From: Stomatobaculum sp. F0698
GTDB lineage: Bacteria; Bacillota; Clostridia; Lachnospirales; Lachnospiraceae
Reading direction: 5' to 3'
Assembly: GCF_030644385.1 (NCBI RefSeq)
Contig: NZ_CP130060.1
Coordinates: forward strand, 1,736,001-1,800,000
DNA: 64,000 nucleotides
The notes beneath the pieces were generated by a model that was not told the origin of the DNA, did no database searches, and saw nothing but the letters and a program-made list of their open reading frames with translations. Shown in pieces: positions 42,575 to 51,713 of the stretch; the stretch's first letter is position 1, and each line of letters starts with the position of its first letter. A program made the translations under genes and the position numbers.

Positions 42575-43683
42575 TCACTCTCCCCAATTGCCCGATTCCA
42601 AAATGCCTGTATCTCTTCCGGCGAAAAGCAGCTGTCAAAGCGCTCTCTTGCCGCGCGCGCCATGGTTTTAAGCCGCGCGGGATTCGCCGCGAGTTCCGCA
42701 ATGCGCGCCGCAAACGCGCCGCTATCCGCGGCAAAACAGCCGCTCACGCCGTCTTCTATCACGGTTTTATTATAGCCCACCGGAGAGAGAATCGGAACAA
42801 CTCCGGCCGACATATATTGAATTGCCTTAAAGCCGCCCTTGCCGAGCGTGTAGGCGCTCTCCGCGAGCGGCATGAGTCCTATCTCCGCTTCGCGGAGGGC
42901 TGCTATGCCGCGCTCGCGGCTCCAGGGTACGTTTCGCAGTTTAAGCTGCTTGGTCTCCTCGGTAAGCGGTGCATTTGAGACCACCTGTAACTCCGGGCGC
43001 TTTCCTGTATCCCGCACAATCGTTTCGGCGGCTTGCTCCAGTGCCGGAATGAGTGCTTCGAGATACTTTAGGTTATCGCGGGTGCCGAGCCAGAGTAGTT
43101 TTAACGCTGCACCGTCACTTCCCTTGCTTGCAAGGAGACTCTCTGTCTCCTCGCGCCGAAAGGCGAGGTCCGTGGTAGGAAGCAGCTCTACCTTCTCTCG
43201 CGCGGTTTCGCTTACGGTTTCCCTAAGGTAATCGCCGGTCACGGTGATTTTGCGTGCCGCTTCTTCGAGCACTGCCTTCTCGGCCCGAGAGAGTTCGCCG
43301 TCCAGCGCAATATTATCGTCAAAGTCCCAGTAGAATTTCTTACCGCGGAGATAGCGTTTTAAAAGTCCCGCGAGAAGAGGCGGACAGGCACGCGGAAAAA
43401 AGCGCCGGTTTAAAATCACAACCTCCGACTTCCAAACAAGGGCATCCAGCGCCATTGCGCCGAGCGTCGTGCCGAAGGTGATGCCTCCCATGAAGAGCTT
43501 TAGCGCAAGCTTCATTGCCTTGCCGTAACGCCGCCCGTAAAAGAGGCGGTACACCCACCGCGGCGTCATATTGACCATACGACAGGGTTTATCCGCAAGG
43601 TATTGGTAAAGGCGGTAATAGGAAGAGCCGTCCTCCTCGCACTTCAGAAACACCAGAGCTTTATGCTCAGTCGTAGCGCGCAT
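42571..43683 (-). CDS. Glycosyltransferase (GT-B fold, GT4-like)
   Basis: 370 residues. Recognisable C-terminal donor-binding region: ALKLLWLGTRDNLKYLE, VPWSRERGIAALREAEIGLM and GGFKAIQYMSAGVVPILSPV followed by GVSGCFA. The FYWDFDDNIALD segment in the N-terminal half is common in capsule GTs of this type. No membrane spans. Overlaps both neighbours (17 bases upstream, four downstream). Specific sugar unknown. Confidence 0.87.
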   Translation of the reverse strand: MRATTEHKALVFLKCEEDGSSYYRLYQYLADKPCRMVNMTPRWVYRLFYGRRYGKAMKLALKLFMGGITFGTTLGAMALDALVWKSEVVILNRRFFPRACPPLLAGLLKRYLRGKKFYWDFDDNIALDGELSRAEKAVLEEAARKITVTGDYLRETVSETAREKVELLPTTDLAFRREETESLLASKGSDGAALKLLWLGTRDNLKYLEALIPALEQAAETIVRDTGKRPELQVVSNAPLTEETKQLKLRNVPWSRERGIAALREAEIGLMPLAESAYTLGKGGFKAIQYMSAGVVPILSPVGYNKTVIEDGVSGCFAADSGAFAARIAELAANPARLKTMARAARERFDSCFSPEEIQAFWNRAIGESE

Positions 43684-44800
43684 AAATTTCCCTCATTTTC
43701 TTTTCGTTTTCTTCGCGGGAAAACGCGCCGATCCGCAGTCTATTATACTGTCCGTAGGCCTCCCGTTTCTTACAATCCCGAAGCAAAATGCTTACGTTTT
43801 TCTCCCAGGCTTCCGCAGCGTGCGGCGGCAGTAATTCGCCGCCCTCACCGGGCAGTATTAAATCCCGGTTTCCGCGCACAGCGGAGGCAAGAACCGGCAG
43901 TCCTGCCGCCATCGCCTCCATGACCGCAACCGGCAGCCCCTCCTGCAACGAGGGGAATAGGAATAAATCCGCTATTCCGTAGAAGCGGAACACATCCGTG
44001 CGGTAGCCCGGAAATATCACCTGCGCTTCCACGCCGAGCGCCTTGGCTTTCGCCTTTAATTCATCCTGCAATTTTCCGTGTCCCAGGATGACCAGCGATA
44101 ACGTTGTATCGTTAAGGCGCCGCAAGACTTCGAGGAGCAGCACCTGGTTTTTTCGCGGTATCATCTCCCCGGCTGTCAGCAGCACGCGCTGCGTCCGCAG
44201 AATGCCGAGTTCCTCCCGGAGCCCTGCGCTTTCCGCACTGCCGCGCTGTACGGCCTCTATGTCGATGCCGACGCCCGGCAGGAGATCTGTGTGGCGGGCA
44301 GAGAACTTTTTCTTGGCGCGCACATAGTCCTCGCGATTAATTAAGAGCAGGCTGTCCGTGTAGCGCGACAAAAATTTTTCGACCGGATAGTAGATGAGCC
44401 AGTTTTTCTTCGGCGCGCCGTCAAAAAAATGAAAGCCGTGCGCCGTATAAATCACGTTATGTAAACTCGCTCGTGCGGCCGCAATCCGCGCACAGGCGGC
44501 TCCCATAGGGGTGTGACAGTGGAGTAAGTGAACCCCCTCACGGCGAATGAGCGCCGTGAGTTCTCGCACGGCGCTCATATTCTTTCGGTTCCAGGGCTCC
44601 CGCGCAAACGCAATCTGGTGACAGCGTATGCCGGTGCCCTTTAACCTGTCGTTATTGTCCCCGTAGGAGGGCATGTCAAAATTGGAGGCGTAATGTACTT
44701 CGTAACCTCTTTCCTGCAGGAGGCGCACATTGTTCATCTCAAACTGCGGCACAAAACCGCTCACGGTTGTGACCAGCAGCGCCTTTTTGCTCCCGCTCAT
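43667..44800 (-). CDS. Family 4 glycosyltransferase
   Basis: 377 residues. Motifs of GT4: HCHTPMGAACARIAAA and YTAHGFHFFDGAPKKN in the acceptor half, LLTAGEMIPRKNQVLLLEV, and the EX7E region FPSLQEGLPVAVMEAMAAGLP in the donor half. Sequence resembles the EpsF/CapJ-like enzymes that often follow the initiating sugar transferase, so it probably adds the second or third sugar. Followed by the next GT with a 17-base overlap. Confidence 0.93.
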   Translation of the reverse strand: MSGSKKALLVTTVSGFVPQFEMNNVRLLQERGYEVHYASNFDMPSYGDNNDRLKGTGIRCHQIAFAREPWNRKNMSAVRELTALIRREGVHLLHCHTPMGAACARIAAARASLHNVIYTAHGFHFFDGAPKKNWLIYYPVEKFLSRYTDSLLLINREDYVRAKKKFSARHTDLLPGVGIDIEAVQRGSAESAGLREELGILRTQRVLLTAGEMIPRKNQVLLLEVLRRLNDTTLSLVILGHGKLQDELKAKAKALGVEAQVIFPGYRTDVFRFYGIADLFLFPSLQEGLPVAVMEAMAAGLPVLASAVRGNRDLILPGEGGELLPPHAAEAWEKNVSILLRDCKKREAYGQYNRLRIGAFSREENEKKMREIYARYD

Positions 44801-44835
44801 CTCTTTCCCTCCTCTTTTCGCAGTTCACGCTTCGC

Positions 44836-46224
44836 TCAGAGTTTGAGCTCGCCGCTCAAATCCTCCGTCTGTTGCACCGCTGTAAGCTGCCCCTCCGCAA
44901 CGCCCTCGGTCTTCTCTTTCATGAAGAGGATTTTCGGCGTCATGAAAATGAGCTTTAAATCCAGAAAGATCGAATAGTTGCGAATATAAATCAAATCGAG
45001 CTTCAGCTTGTCATAGGGCGTCGTATTGTAGACGCCGTAAATCTGCGCGTAGCCGGTGAGTCCCGCCTTTAGCTTGAGACGGTAATCAAACTCCGGAATT
45101 TCCTTCTTGTACTCGGCCGCAATTTCCGGGCGCTCCGGCCGCGGGCCTACCATGCTCATCTCCCCTTTCAGGATATTGAGGACCTGCGGGAGCTCATCGA
45201 GTCTGGTTGCACGCAGTAGGTTGCCCACTCTCGTAATGCGGTTATCGCCCTGCGCGGCGAGCCGGGCAACGCCGTCTGCCTCCGCGTTGACCCGCATGGT
45301 GCGGAACTTCAAGATATCAAAAGTCTTTCCGCCCTTTGTCAGGCGACACTGCTTATAGAAGACCGGACCGCCGTCCTCAAGCTTAATCGCGACTGCGATA
45401 AAGAGGAAAAATGGCAGGCTGACGAGCAAGAGCGCACCCGCGCTCATTATGTCCAGCACGCGCTTACAGAAGAGCTGATCCACCTGCAGGCCGTCGTTCC
45501 TTGAGAGCAAGAGCACGGTGTCAAAGAGCTTTAGCTCATCCGAGCTCCTAACCAGCACATCGCTGATCTTCGGAATCATGTAGACGCGCTTATCCATGTC
45601 ATAACAGCGCTTGAAGATCAGATTGCGATCATGGCTTCCGAGGTCGCCTATAATCACACCGCCGTACTTCGGCACTTCCTTCATGATGCGCTCTACGCCC
45701 TCGCTGATATGGATGGCCGCGGTGAGCACGTATTTATCGTCCCGCGAGTTCATCTTCTCAAGCACGTGCGCAACCGAGCGCTTCCCGTAGATTAAAAGGA
45801 GCTGCCGCGGCGGAAAGAGCAGGTTATAGGTCCACTGGAAGAGGGTGGCCCAGAAGAAGACCAGCACCATATCCACTGCGGTCAGAATGGCAAAGGGCAG
45901 CGGCACGTACCAGTGGCGTTCCACCAGTGCGAGCAAGAGGTAGCCGAATACATTGGTCGCGAGTATCGCAAGGAACTGCGAGTAGATGATGTTGTTCTTC
46001 CGGAAGAAGCCTATCTTCAAGCCGCCGTAGAGGTTGTGAAAGACAAACAGCATGATTGCGTAGAGACCGGTCATAAACCAGTTGCCGCGGCGCCAGAAGG
46101 GCATCGTGATGATGCGGTTATAGTAGTGCGTCCAAAGGACGTAGTAGAGCCCGATTTCCACGGCGAGGATAACTGCCGCCGCCGCGAATTTAATCAGGCG
46201 TTTATAGCGTTCCATCTGTTCCAT
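44836..46224 (-). CDS. Initiating polyprenyl-phosphate sugar-phosphate transferase
   Basis: 462 residues, full-length WbaP/CpsE architecture: N-terminal four to five spans (about 8-125), a central nucleotide-fold domain (LLIYGKRSVAHVLEKM) and the catalytic C-terminal domain from KRVLDIMSAGALLL with KFRTMRVNAE, RATRLDELPQVLNIL, GEMSMVGPRPERPE and AGLTGYAQIYG. It transfers a sugar 1-phosphate, often glucose or galactose, to undecaprenyl phosphate and begins the repeat unit. Its ATG is three bases past the stop of the ligase/polymerase gene. Confidence 0.96.
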   Translation of the reverse strand: MEQMERYKRLIKFAAAAVILAVEIGLYYVLWTHYYNRIITMPFWRRGNWFMTGLYAIMLFVFHNLYGGLKIGFFRKNNIIYSQFLAILATNVFGYLLLALVERHWYVPLPFAILTAVDMVLVFFWATLFQWTYNLLFPPRQLLLIYGKRSVAHVLEKMNSRDDKYVLTAAIHISEGVERIMKEVPKYGGVIIGDLGSHDRNLIFKRCYDMDKRVYMIPKISDVLVRSSDELKLFDTVLLLSRNDGLQVDQLFCKRVLDIMSAGALLLVSLPFFLFIAVAIKLEDGGPVFYKQCRLTKGGKTFDILKFRTMRVNAEADGVARLAAQGDNRITRVGNLLRATRLDELPQVLNILKGEMSMVGPRPERPEIAAEYKKEIPEFDYRLKLKAGLTGYAQIYGVYNTTPYDKLKLDLIYIRNYSIFLDLKLIFMTPKILFMKEKTEGVAEGQLTAVQQTEDLSGELKL

Positions 46225-46227
46225 ACA

Positions 46228-47877
46228 TCACTCCGCCGCTCGTCCGAGTGCAATGAGGCCCCAGAATACCGGTGCCGCAACCGGGACATTGATGTTGACA
46301 AACGCCTGGCAGGCATAGCAGACAATGGCAACACCGATTGCATAGAGATAGGCGCTGTTCGCGCGCGGCAGGCTGCCGTCCCGCTTTTCATTCAGCGCTC
46401 TCGCCTTTTGAAAGGCTGCCTTCACGCTGAACACGAGGATGCTAAGGTGCGCAAGCAGACCGAAGGGGCCAACGGTAAAGAGATACTGAATGTACTCGTT
46501 GTGGGCCGAATCATAGTACTGCCCCGCAATGTAGTTCATCTCGTTCCAGCGGTGCGTGACCATGTAACTCACAAAGGTATCGGGCCCGCTGCCGAAGATG
46601 CGGTTTAAAATCGGGAGATGCAGGTACTCGTCGATACCTGCGCGCCACACGTAGCCGCGGAAAGTCCCCCACTCGTCGCGGAATTTTAAATAGTCCGCGA
46701 GACCGCCGAACTTCTCTTTGACCGTCTCATAGGGCAGGCTGTTCGCATAGGCGAAGACTGCGATGAACGCGAGCAGCGAAAGGCAGAGCACGGCGATATA
46801 GCCGCGAATCCAGCGTTTTGCGTGTGCGCTCTCCGTGATTTCTTTGTTCCGCTCCCGGTAGAGAAGGGCAAGCGAAACAATGCAGAGCACCGCGCCGAGA
46901 TAAGGAAGCGGGCGTATGCCGCCGAGCACGCGAAACAGACCGTAGAGCGGAAGCACCTTGCCCGCCATGGATACGCTGACACCCGCAATGTAGCAGATTG
47001 CGAGGATGAGGGTCGAGAGCAGCAGGAAGTAGCGCGCTCTTCCCTTTCTGCTTCGGAAGGCAGCGAACGGCAGTGCGCCGAAGAGGCCCGCAAGGCTTAA
47101 ATAGGCGTTGTCCGAAGCGCCGGTAATCAGCGCAAGGGTCGATACCAAATAGACCAGGTAGTAAAAGCCGATGCGCCCTGTCTTCTCCTCACTCAGCGCA
47201 AAGAGGGTGCCCGAAACCGCGACCACCAACGCCACATAGACCGTGTAGGTGTTGATGTTGCCGAAGGTTGACATAAACATACCGTACTGTTCCGGCAGCA
47301 TCTCCGCCCGGAAGTTCAGGAGATCCAGATTGTAGAAATCGCTGTAGCCGAGGAGGCAGACCGCGAGACCCACCGCGAGAAAGATCGTCAGGTACTTTTT
47401 CGAATATTCAAGATTTCGCGACACCAGAAAATACACCAGCGTGATTAACACAATGTAAAGAAAGCCCACATAGCGCCCATCAATGCCGGTCAGTGCCTGG
47501 TACATGAACTTCCCGGAGAGCAGGGTCGCAAGCAACGAAAAGCCGAAAAAGGCAAGTACCGCCCAATCGGCACGGTTCATATCGCTCCGATCTCCGAAAG
47601 GCTTAAACTGCCGTCCGCCGTCCAAGTACACCACGCCCATGCAGAGCAAGAGGAGCAGGGACACCGTGACAAAGGTGACCAGCTTGGTTTCCAGCATATT
47701 AAAATAGCGATCCGTAAAAATCAGCGGGAAGAGTCCGAATATGAGCATGAGCCATGCACCCGCAAGCCATGCGGGGCGCGTGTCGCTCTGCATCTTCCGC
47801 GCACTTGTGTTTGCAACCGCGTTCTCCTGCTTCTTCGGCGCCTCGGCGCTTCCTGTTATCTTCTTTTTCTTAGCCAT
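46228..47877 (-). CDS. O-antigen ligase/polymerase-like membrane protein (WaaL/Wzy superfamily)
   Basis: 549 residues with about twelve spans. The large external loop near the C-terminus contains WRAGIDEYLHLPILNRIFGSG PD and AHNEYIQYLFTVGPFGLLA (each given within limits), the typical pattern of O-antigen ligase and polymerase proteins with the conserved H-N-E-Y. It could ligate the exported chain to a wall or lipid acceptor, or polymerise repeat units. ATG 47877 follows AAGGGGGAAC; the frame is open further upstream but without a start signal. 16 bases separate it from ppk. Confidence 0.85.
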   Translation of the reverse strand: MAKKKKITGSAEAPKKQENAVANTSARKMQSDTRPAWLAGAWLMLIFGLFPLIFTDRYFNMLETKLVTFVTVSLLLLLCMGVVYLDGGRQFKPFGDRSDMNRADWAVLAFFGFSLLATLLSGKFMYQALTGIDGRYVGFLYIVLITLVYFLVSRNLEYSKKYLTIFLAVGLAVCLLGYSDFYNLDLLNFRAEMLPEQYGMFMSTFGNINTYTVYVALVVAVSGTLFALSEEKTGRIGFYYLVYLVSTLALITGASDNAYLSLAGLFGALPFAAFRSRKGRARYFLLLSTLILAICYIAGVSVSMAGKVLPLYGLFRVLGGIRPLPYLGAVLCIVSLALLYRERNKEITESAHAKRWIRGYIAVLCLSLLAFIAVFAYANSLPYETVKEKFGGLADYLKFRDEWGTFRGYVWRAGIDEYLHLPILNRIFGSGPDTFVSYMVTHRWNEMNYIAGQYYDSAHNEYIQYLFTVGPFGLLAHLSILVFSVKAAFQKARALNEKRDGSLPRANSAYLYAIGVAIVCYACQAFVNINVPVAAPVFWGLIALGRAAE

Positions 47878-47893
47878 GTTCCCCCTTATGCGC

Positions 47894-50167
47894 TCAGAGT
47901 AAGGGCGTAAAGCCCCGCTCCTCCTGCTGTCCGCGGCGTTTTTCCGCAAGCTGCGCCGCTTCTGCCGCCTTGACCGCCTCTTCCGCAAAGACCTCCTGCG
48001 AGTTGAACGCAAGCTTTCCGCGGCGGTCTTCCTTCTCGTAGCTGCCGTCCGGGCAATAGATGCTCGCCTTTACATTGTCCCGGAGCTCGATATCGAGATA
48101 ATGCTGCACTTCCGCGCGTATTTCGCTGTCCACAATCGGGAATACAATCTCGACGCGGTTGTCCAGATTTCTTGTCATCCAGTCGGCGGAGCCGAGGTAG
48201 AGGCTCTCTTCGCCGTCCGCATGGAAGCGGAAAATGCGCGCGTGCTCTAAGAAGTTGCCGACAATGGAGCGCACACGAATGTTCTCCGAAACGCCCGGGA
48301 TGCCGACCCGAAGGCAGCAGATGCCGCGGATGATAAGGTCTATCTGAACGCCGTCCATGCTCGCGCGGTACAGTTCCCGTATCATGCCGGGATCCGAGAG
48401 CGAATTCATCTTCGCCATGATGAAGGCGGGCTTACCGGCGCGCGCCGCCGCACGCACCTTTTCGATTTCGCGAACAAACTTATCGCGCATCCAGAGCGGT
48501 GCCACAACGAGGCGGTTCCAGAAGAGCGGCTCGGAATAACCCGAGAGCATGTTAAAGACTGCGGTCGCATCCTCGCCGAATTCACGCCTGCAGGTCAGCA
48601 GTCCCAAATCCGTATAGAGCTTTGCGGTCGAGTCGTTATAGTTACCCGTGCCGAGATGCACGTAGCGGCGTATGCCGTCCTCCTCGGAGCGCACCACAAG
48701 CGTAATCTTCGAGTGGGTCTTTAAGCCGAGCAGGCCGTAAATCACGTGGCAGCCCGCTTTCTCAAGCATCTTTGCCCAGACAATGTTGTTTTCCTCGTCA
48801 AAGCGCGCCTTTAGCTCGACCAGCACCGTGACCTGCTTGCCGTTATCCGCCGCCTTGGCGAGCGCCTGAACAATGGGCGAGTTGCCGCTCACGCGGTACA
48901 GGGTCTGCTTGATGGCGAGCACATCAGGATCCTTTGCCGCTTCCTGAATGAAGTTCACGACCGGGTCAAAGGACTGATAGGGGTGACTTAGGAGAATATC
49001 GCCCTCGCGGATGTTCGCGAATATGCTCTTCTCGTTCACAAGCGCCGGAACCGGCTGCGGCACGTGTTTCGGAAGCTTTAAGCGCTCAAAGCCGCTCACG
49101 CCGTAGAGCTTCATGAGTACGGTTAAGTCGAGCGGACCGTTGATCAGGAAGAGATCGTCCGGCTCGATTTCCAGTTCGCTCTGCAGAATCTGTAAGAGCT
49201 CTTCGTCCATGCCCTCTTCGACTTCCAGACGAATGGCCTCGCCCCACTGGCGGCGCTTTAACTTTTTCTGGATTTCAACCAGAAGGTCTGCCGCCTCCTC
49301 TTCATCCAGCTCAAACTCCGCGTTTCGCATGATGCGGAAGGGATGTGCCGCGAGGATGTCGTAGTTTAAGAAGAGGGAGCTGATGTTCCGCTCAATGATT
49401 TCCTCGAGCAGAATAAAGCTCTTCTCCTCCGCGGGCCGCCCAGTGACCTCGGGCGGAAGTTCCACGAGGCGCGGCAGCACCGAGGGCACCTGCACAATCG
49501 CAAAGTCCGGGCGCAGGCCGCCCTTTTTCTTCTTCTCTTCGATGCGGATAAGCGGCTTTGCATGCTCCTTTTTCCGTATCAGCGCCGCGATATTCAAAGT
49601 CTTATTCCGAATAAGCGGGAAGGGCCGCGAGGAATCCACCGCCATCGGTGTGAGCACCGGGTAAATGGTGTCCTTAAAATAGCGGTCCACAAAGTTTTGC
49701 TCTTTTTCCGAGAGTTCCTCGTGGCTCGAAATGAGGTGTAATCCCTCCTTTTCGAGCGAGGGAATCACGCTGCGCTTTAAGCTGCGGTACTGGAGGGAGA
49801 CCATCTCGTGGGTCTCCTCGGAGATCTTCTTTAACTGTTCCGCCGCCGTTAAGCCCGCAATGTCGCGCCGCGTAAAGTCCGCGAGCACCTGCTCCTTTAG
49901 AGAGGCCACGCGCACCATGAAGAATTCATCCAGATTCGAACTCACGATGCTAAGGAACTTGAGGCGCTCAAAGAGCGGAATGTTCTTATCGCGCGCCTCG
50001 TTTAAAACACGCAGGTTAAACTGAAGCCAGGAGAGTTCGCGGCACACGTAGTAGGCCGGATTGGCAAGGTCCGGAGACGCTGCCGCACTGTTTCCGCGGT
50101 TCCGCTCCGCACGCTTCTCCCGGTTCTTTTCCTGTTTCTTGGTCTTCTTCTCGTTGTCTTTTTTCAT
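47894..50167 (-). CDS. ppk: Polyphosphate kinase 1
   Basis: 757 residues, near E. coli PPK1 plus a 40-residue Lys/Glu-rich N-terminal extension. Motifs: ELSWLQFNLRVLNEA at the N-domain, KARFDEENNIVWA, the autophosphorylated histidine region GLKTHSKITLVVR and YVHLGTGNYNDSTAKLYTD. It makes polyphosphate from ATP reversibly. Start at ATG 50167, which overlaps the ppx stop by ATGA. It lies directly upstream of the polysaccharide genes in the same direction. Confidence 0.95.
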   Translation of the reverse strand: MKKDNEKKTKKQEKNREKRAERNRGNSAAASPDLANPAYYVCRELSWLQFNLRVLNEARDKNIPLFERLKFLSIVSSNLDEFFMVRVASLKEQVLADFTRRDIAGLTAAEQLKKISEETHEMVSLQYRSLKRSVIPSLEKEGLHLISSHEELSEKEQNFVDRYFKDTIYPVLTPMAVDSSRPFPLIRNKTLNIAALIRKKEHAKPLIRIEEKKKKGGLRPDFAIVQVPSVLPRLVELPPEVTGRPAEEKSFILLEEIIERNISSLFLNYDILAAHPFRIMRNAEFELDEEEAADLLVEIQKKLKRRQWGEAIRLEVEEGMDEELLQILQSELEIEPDDLFLINGPLDLTVLMKLYGVSGFERLKLPKHVPQPVPALVNEKSIFANIREGDILLSHPYQSFDPVVNFIQEAAKDPDVLAIKQTLYRVSGNSPIVQALAKAADNGKQVTVLVELKARFDEENNIVWAKMLEKAGCHVIYGLLGLKTHSKITLVVRSEEDGIRRYVHLGTGNYNDSTAKLYTDLGLLTCRREFGEDATAVFNMLSGYSEPLFWNRLVVAPLWMRDKFVREIEKVRAAARAGKPAFIMAKMNSLSDPGMIRELYRASMDGVQIDLIIRGICCLRVGIPGVSENIRVRSIVGNFLEHARIFRFHADGEESLYLGSADWMTRNLDNRVEIVFPIVDSEIRAEVQHYLDIELRDNVKASIYCPDGSYEKEDRRGKLAFNSQEVFAEEAVKAAEAAQLAEKRRGQQEERGFTPLL

Positions 50168-51705
50168 ACGACGCCGCTCCCAAGGCTTCTTCTCTGCCGA
50201 AACTCCGGACGAATGCCGAATACATTGCTGAACGAGGGGGTACACTGAAGGAAGCTGAGGCGCTCCAAGGTCATGTCACCGCCGTAGGCCGTTGTGAAGA
50301 GAAGGGTTCCGTCTTCCTTGAGCCGCACGCGGAATTCGCCCGCTTTCTGCTTGGCCGAACGGTCCAGCGCACTCGCAAGCCGTATCATCGCAGCAAACTT
50401 AGCCGCCTTAAGCGGCACCTCTCTGCGCTCGAAGACCTCTTCTTCGTTCCGTAAAATCTGTACAATCAGCGCGTGCTCCGCCTTCGAGAGCCCCACAATC
50501 TCGGTCGCGCGGATGATATCCGCACTCGAACCGCTCGCATTTCCCATGTTGAGATAGCGGCCGCAGTGGTGCAGGGTCGCGCCGATTTCGAGGAGAATGC
50601 GGTCCCGCGCCGTAAAGCCCTGCGCTTTTTTGAGCGCATCGAAAATCTGAAGCGCGATCTTCACGGTGCAGGCGCGGTGCACCGTGCCCTCGCCGTAGCG
50701 CGCCGCAATTTCCTGTACGGCGGCCAGGATGTCCGCATCAAAATCGTGTCCGCGGTGCATGAGGGAATTCGCGACCGCATACTCCGCGGCGAGGCCGTCA
50801 ATGAGCCGGGTTCCCGGGAACCAGACCATTTCCGCACCGACGGTTTCCGCCATGCGCTGATAGAGTACCGCCGCCGGGAGCAACACCCCCGTTGCCGCGG
50901 GGTTAATGTCCAGGGTCTCCTCGAGCTCCGCATCGGTGCGTTCCACCACATAGCGGTACAGTTCTTCCACCCGCTGTTTGTCCGCGAAATCCTCGGCCTC
51001 CGGGTCCCTGTTCCGCGCCCGCATGATTTTGTCGTAGAGCACGCGAATCGGATCGCCGATTGCAATCATATTTTTGACCTTGCGCCCCAAAAGGTGCAGG
51101 TTTTCGTAAATCTCCAACTCGTGCGCAACGGTCTCCTGCAAAATGCACTCTCTGTCATCCCGCGCGGAATTGAGCTGCTGCAGGGTGTCGCGAAGCCTGA
51201 GCGCGCCGAGACGCAGGTTCTGGGTGCTGCGCATCTTTCCCGCCTCATAGAGGCTCACCTGCATGGAGCCGAAGCCCACTTCGACGACCGCCGCGCCCTC
51301 CTGTACCAGGGTCTCAAAGCGTTCGCCGCAGGCCGCCAGTGCCTTTAAGACCAGCATGCGCTGCTCCGCGTTCGAAAGTATCTGCACGTCGAGACCGGTG
51401 CGGGTCTTAATCTGATCCAGCACAATGGCGCTGTTGGTGGCCTCTCGGAGCGCGGAGGTCGCAATCGCACGGTAGTCCGTGCAGCGATACTCCGCAATGA
51501 CGCGCGTAAAATCCTTTAAGACCGCAATCAGCTCCTGTACGAGCGGAAAGCTGATTTCGCCGTCCCGGTAGCTGTCGGAGCCGAGCGCAATCACGTGGCG
51601 GAGGTTGTCCACCAAGCGTATACCGCCCCCGGCGCCGAGTTCGTAAATCCCGAGTTCGATTTCAAATGAACCCACATCGATTGAAGCAAAGCGTTTTAAC
51701 GCCAT
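50164..51705 (-). CDS. ppx: Exopolyphosphatase/guanosine pentaphosphatase family protein
   Basis: 513 residues. The N-terminal ASKHA fold is recognisable (ASIDVGSFEIELGIYEL, AIATSALREATNSAIV, AAVVEVGFGSMQVSLYEAG) and the C-terminal HD-type helical domain (HHCGRYLNM, LSKAEHALIVQILRNEEEV). It removes terminal phosphate from polyphosphate and opposes Ppk, with which it is translationally coupled. AGGAGG precedes ATG 51705. The usual GGGS of the second loop is GFGS. Confidence 0.92.
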   Translation of the reverse strand: MALKRFASIDVGSFEIELGIYELGAGGGIRLVDNLRHVIALGSDSYRDGEISFPLVQELIAVLKDFTRVIAEYRCTDYRAIATSALREATNSAIVLDQIKTRTGLDVQILSNAEQRMLVLKALAACGERFETLVQEGAAVVEVGFGSMQVSLYEAGKMRSTQNLRLGALRLRDTLQQLNSARDDRECILQETVAHELEIYENLHLLGRKVKNMIAIGDPIRVLYDKIMRARNRDPEAEDFADKQRVEELYRYVVERTDAELEETLDINPAATGVLLPAAVLYQRMAETVGAEMVWFPGTRLIDGLAAEYAVANSLMHRGHDFDADILAAVQEIAARYGEGTVHRACTVKIALQIFDALKKAQGFTARDRILLEIGATLHHCGRYLNMGNASGSSADIIRATEIVGLSKAEHALIVQILRNEEEVFERREVPLKAAKFAAMIRLASALDRSAKQKAGEFRVRLKEDGTLLFTTAYGGDMTLERLSFLQCTPSFSNVFGIRPEFRQRRSLGSGVV

Positions 51706-51713
51706 AGTTCCTC

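Noticed and set aside
50168..50245. N-terminal extension of Ppk into ppx
   Set aside because: ATGA coupling at 50164-50167 gives a natural start; the extension is ppx sequence out of frame.
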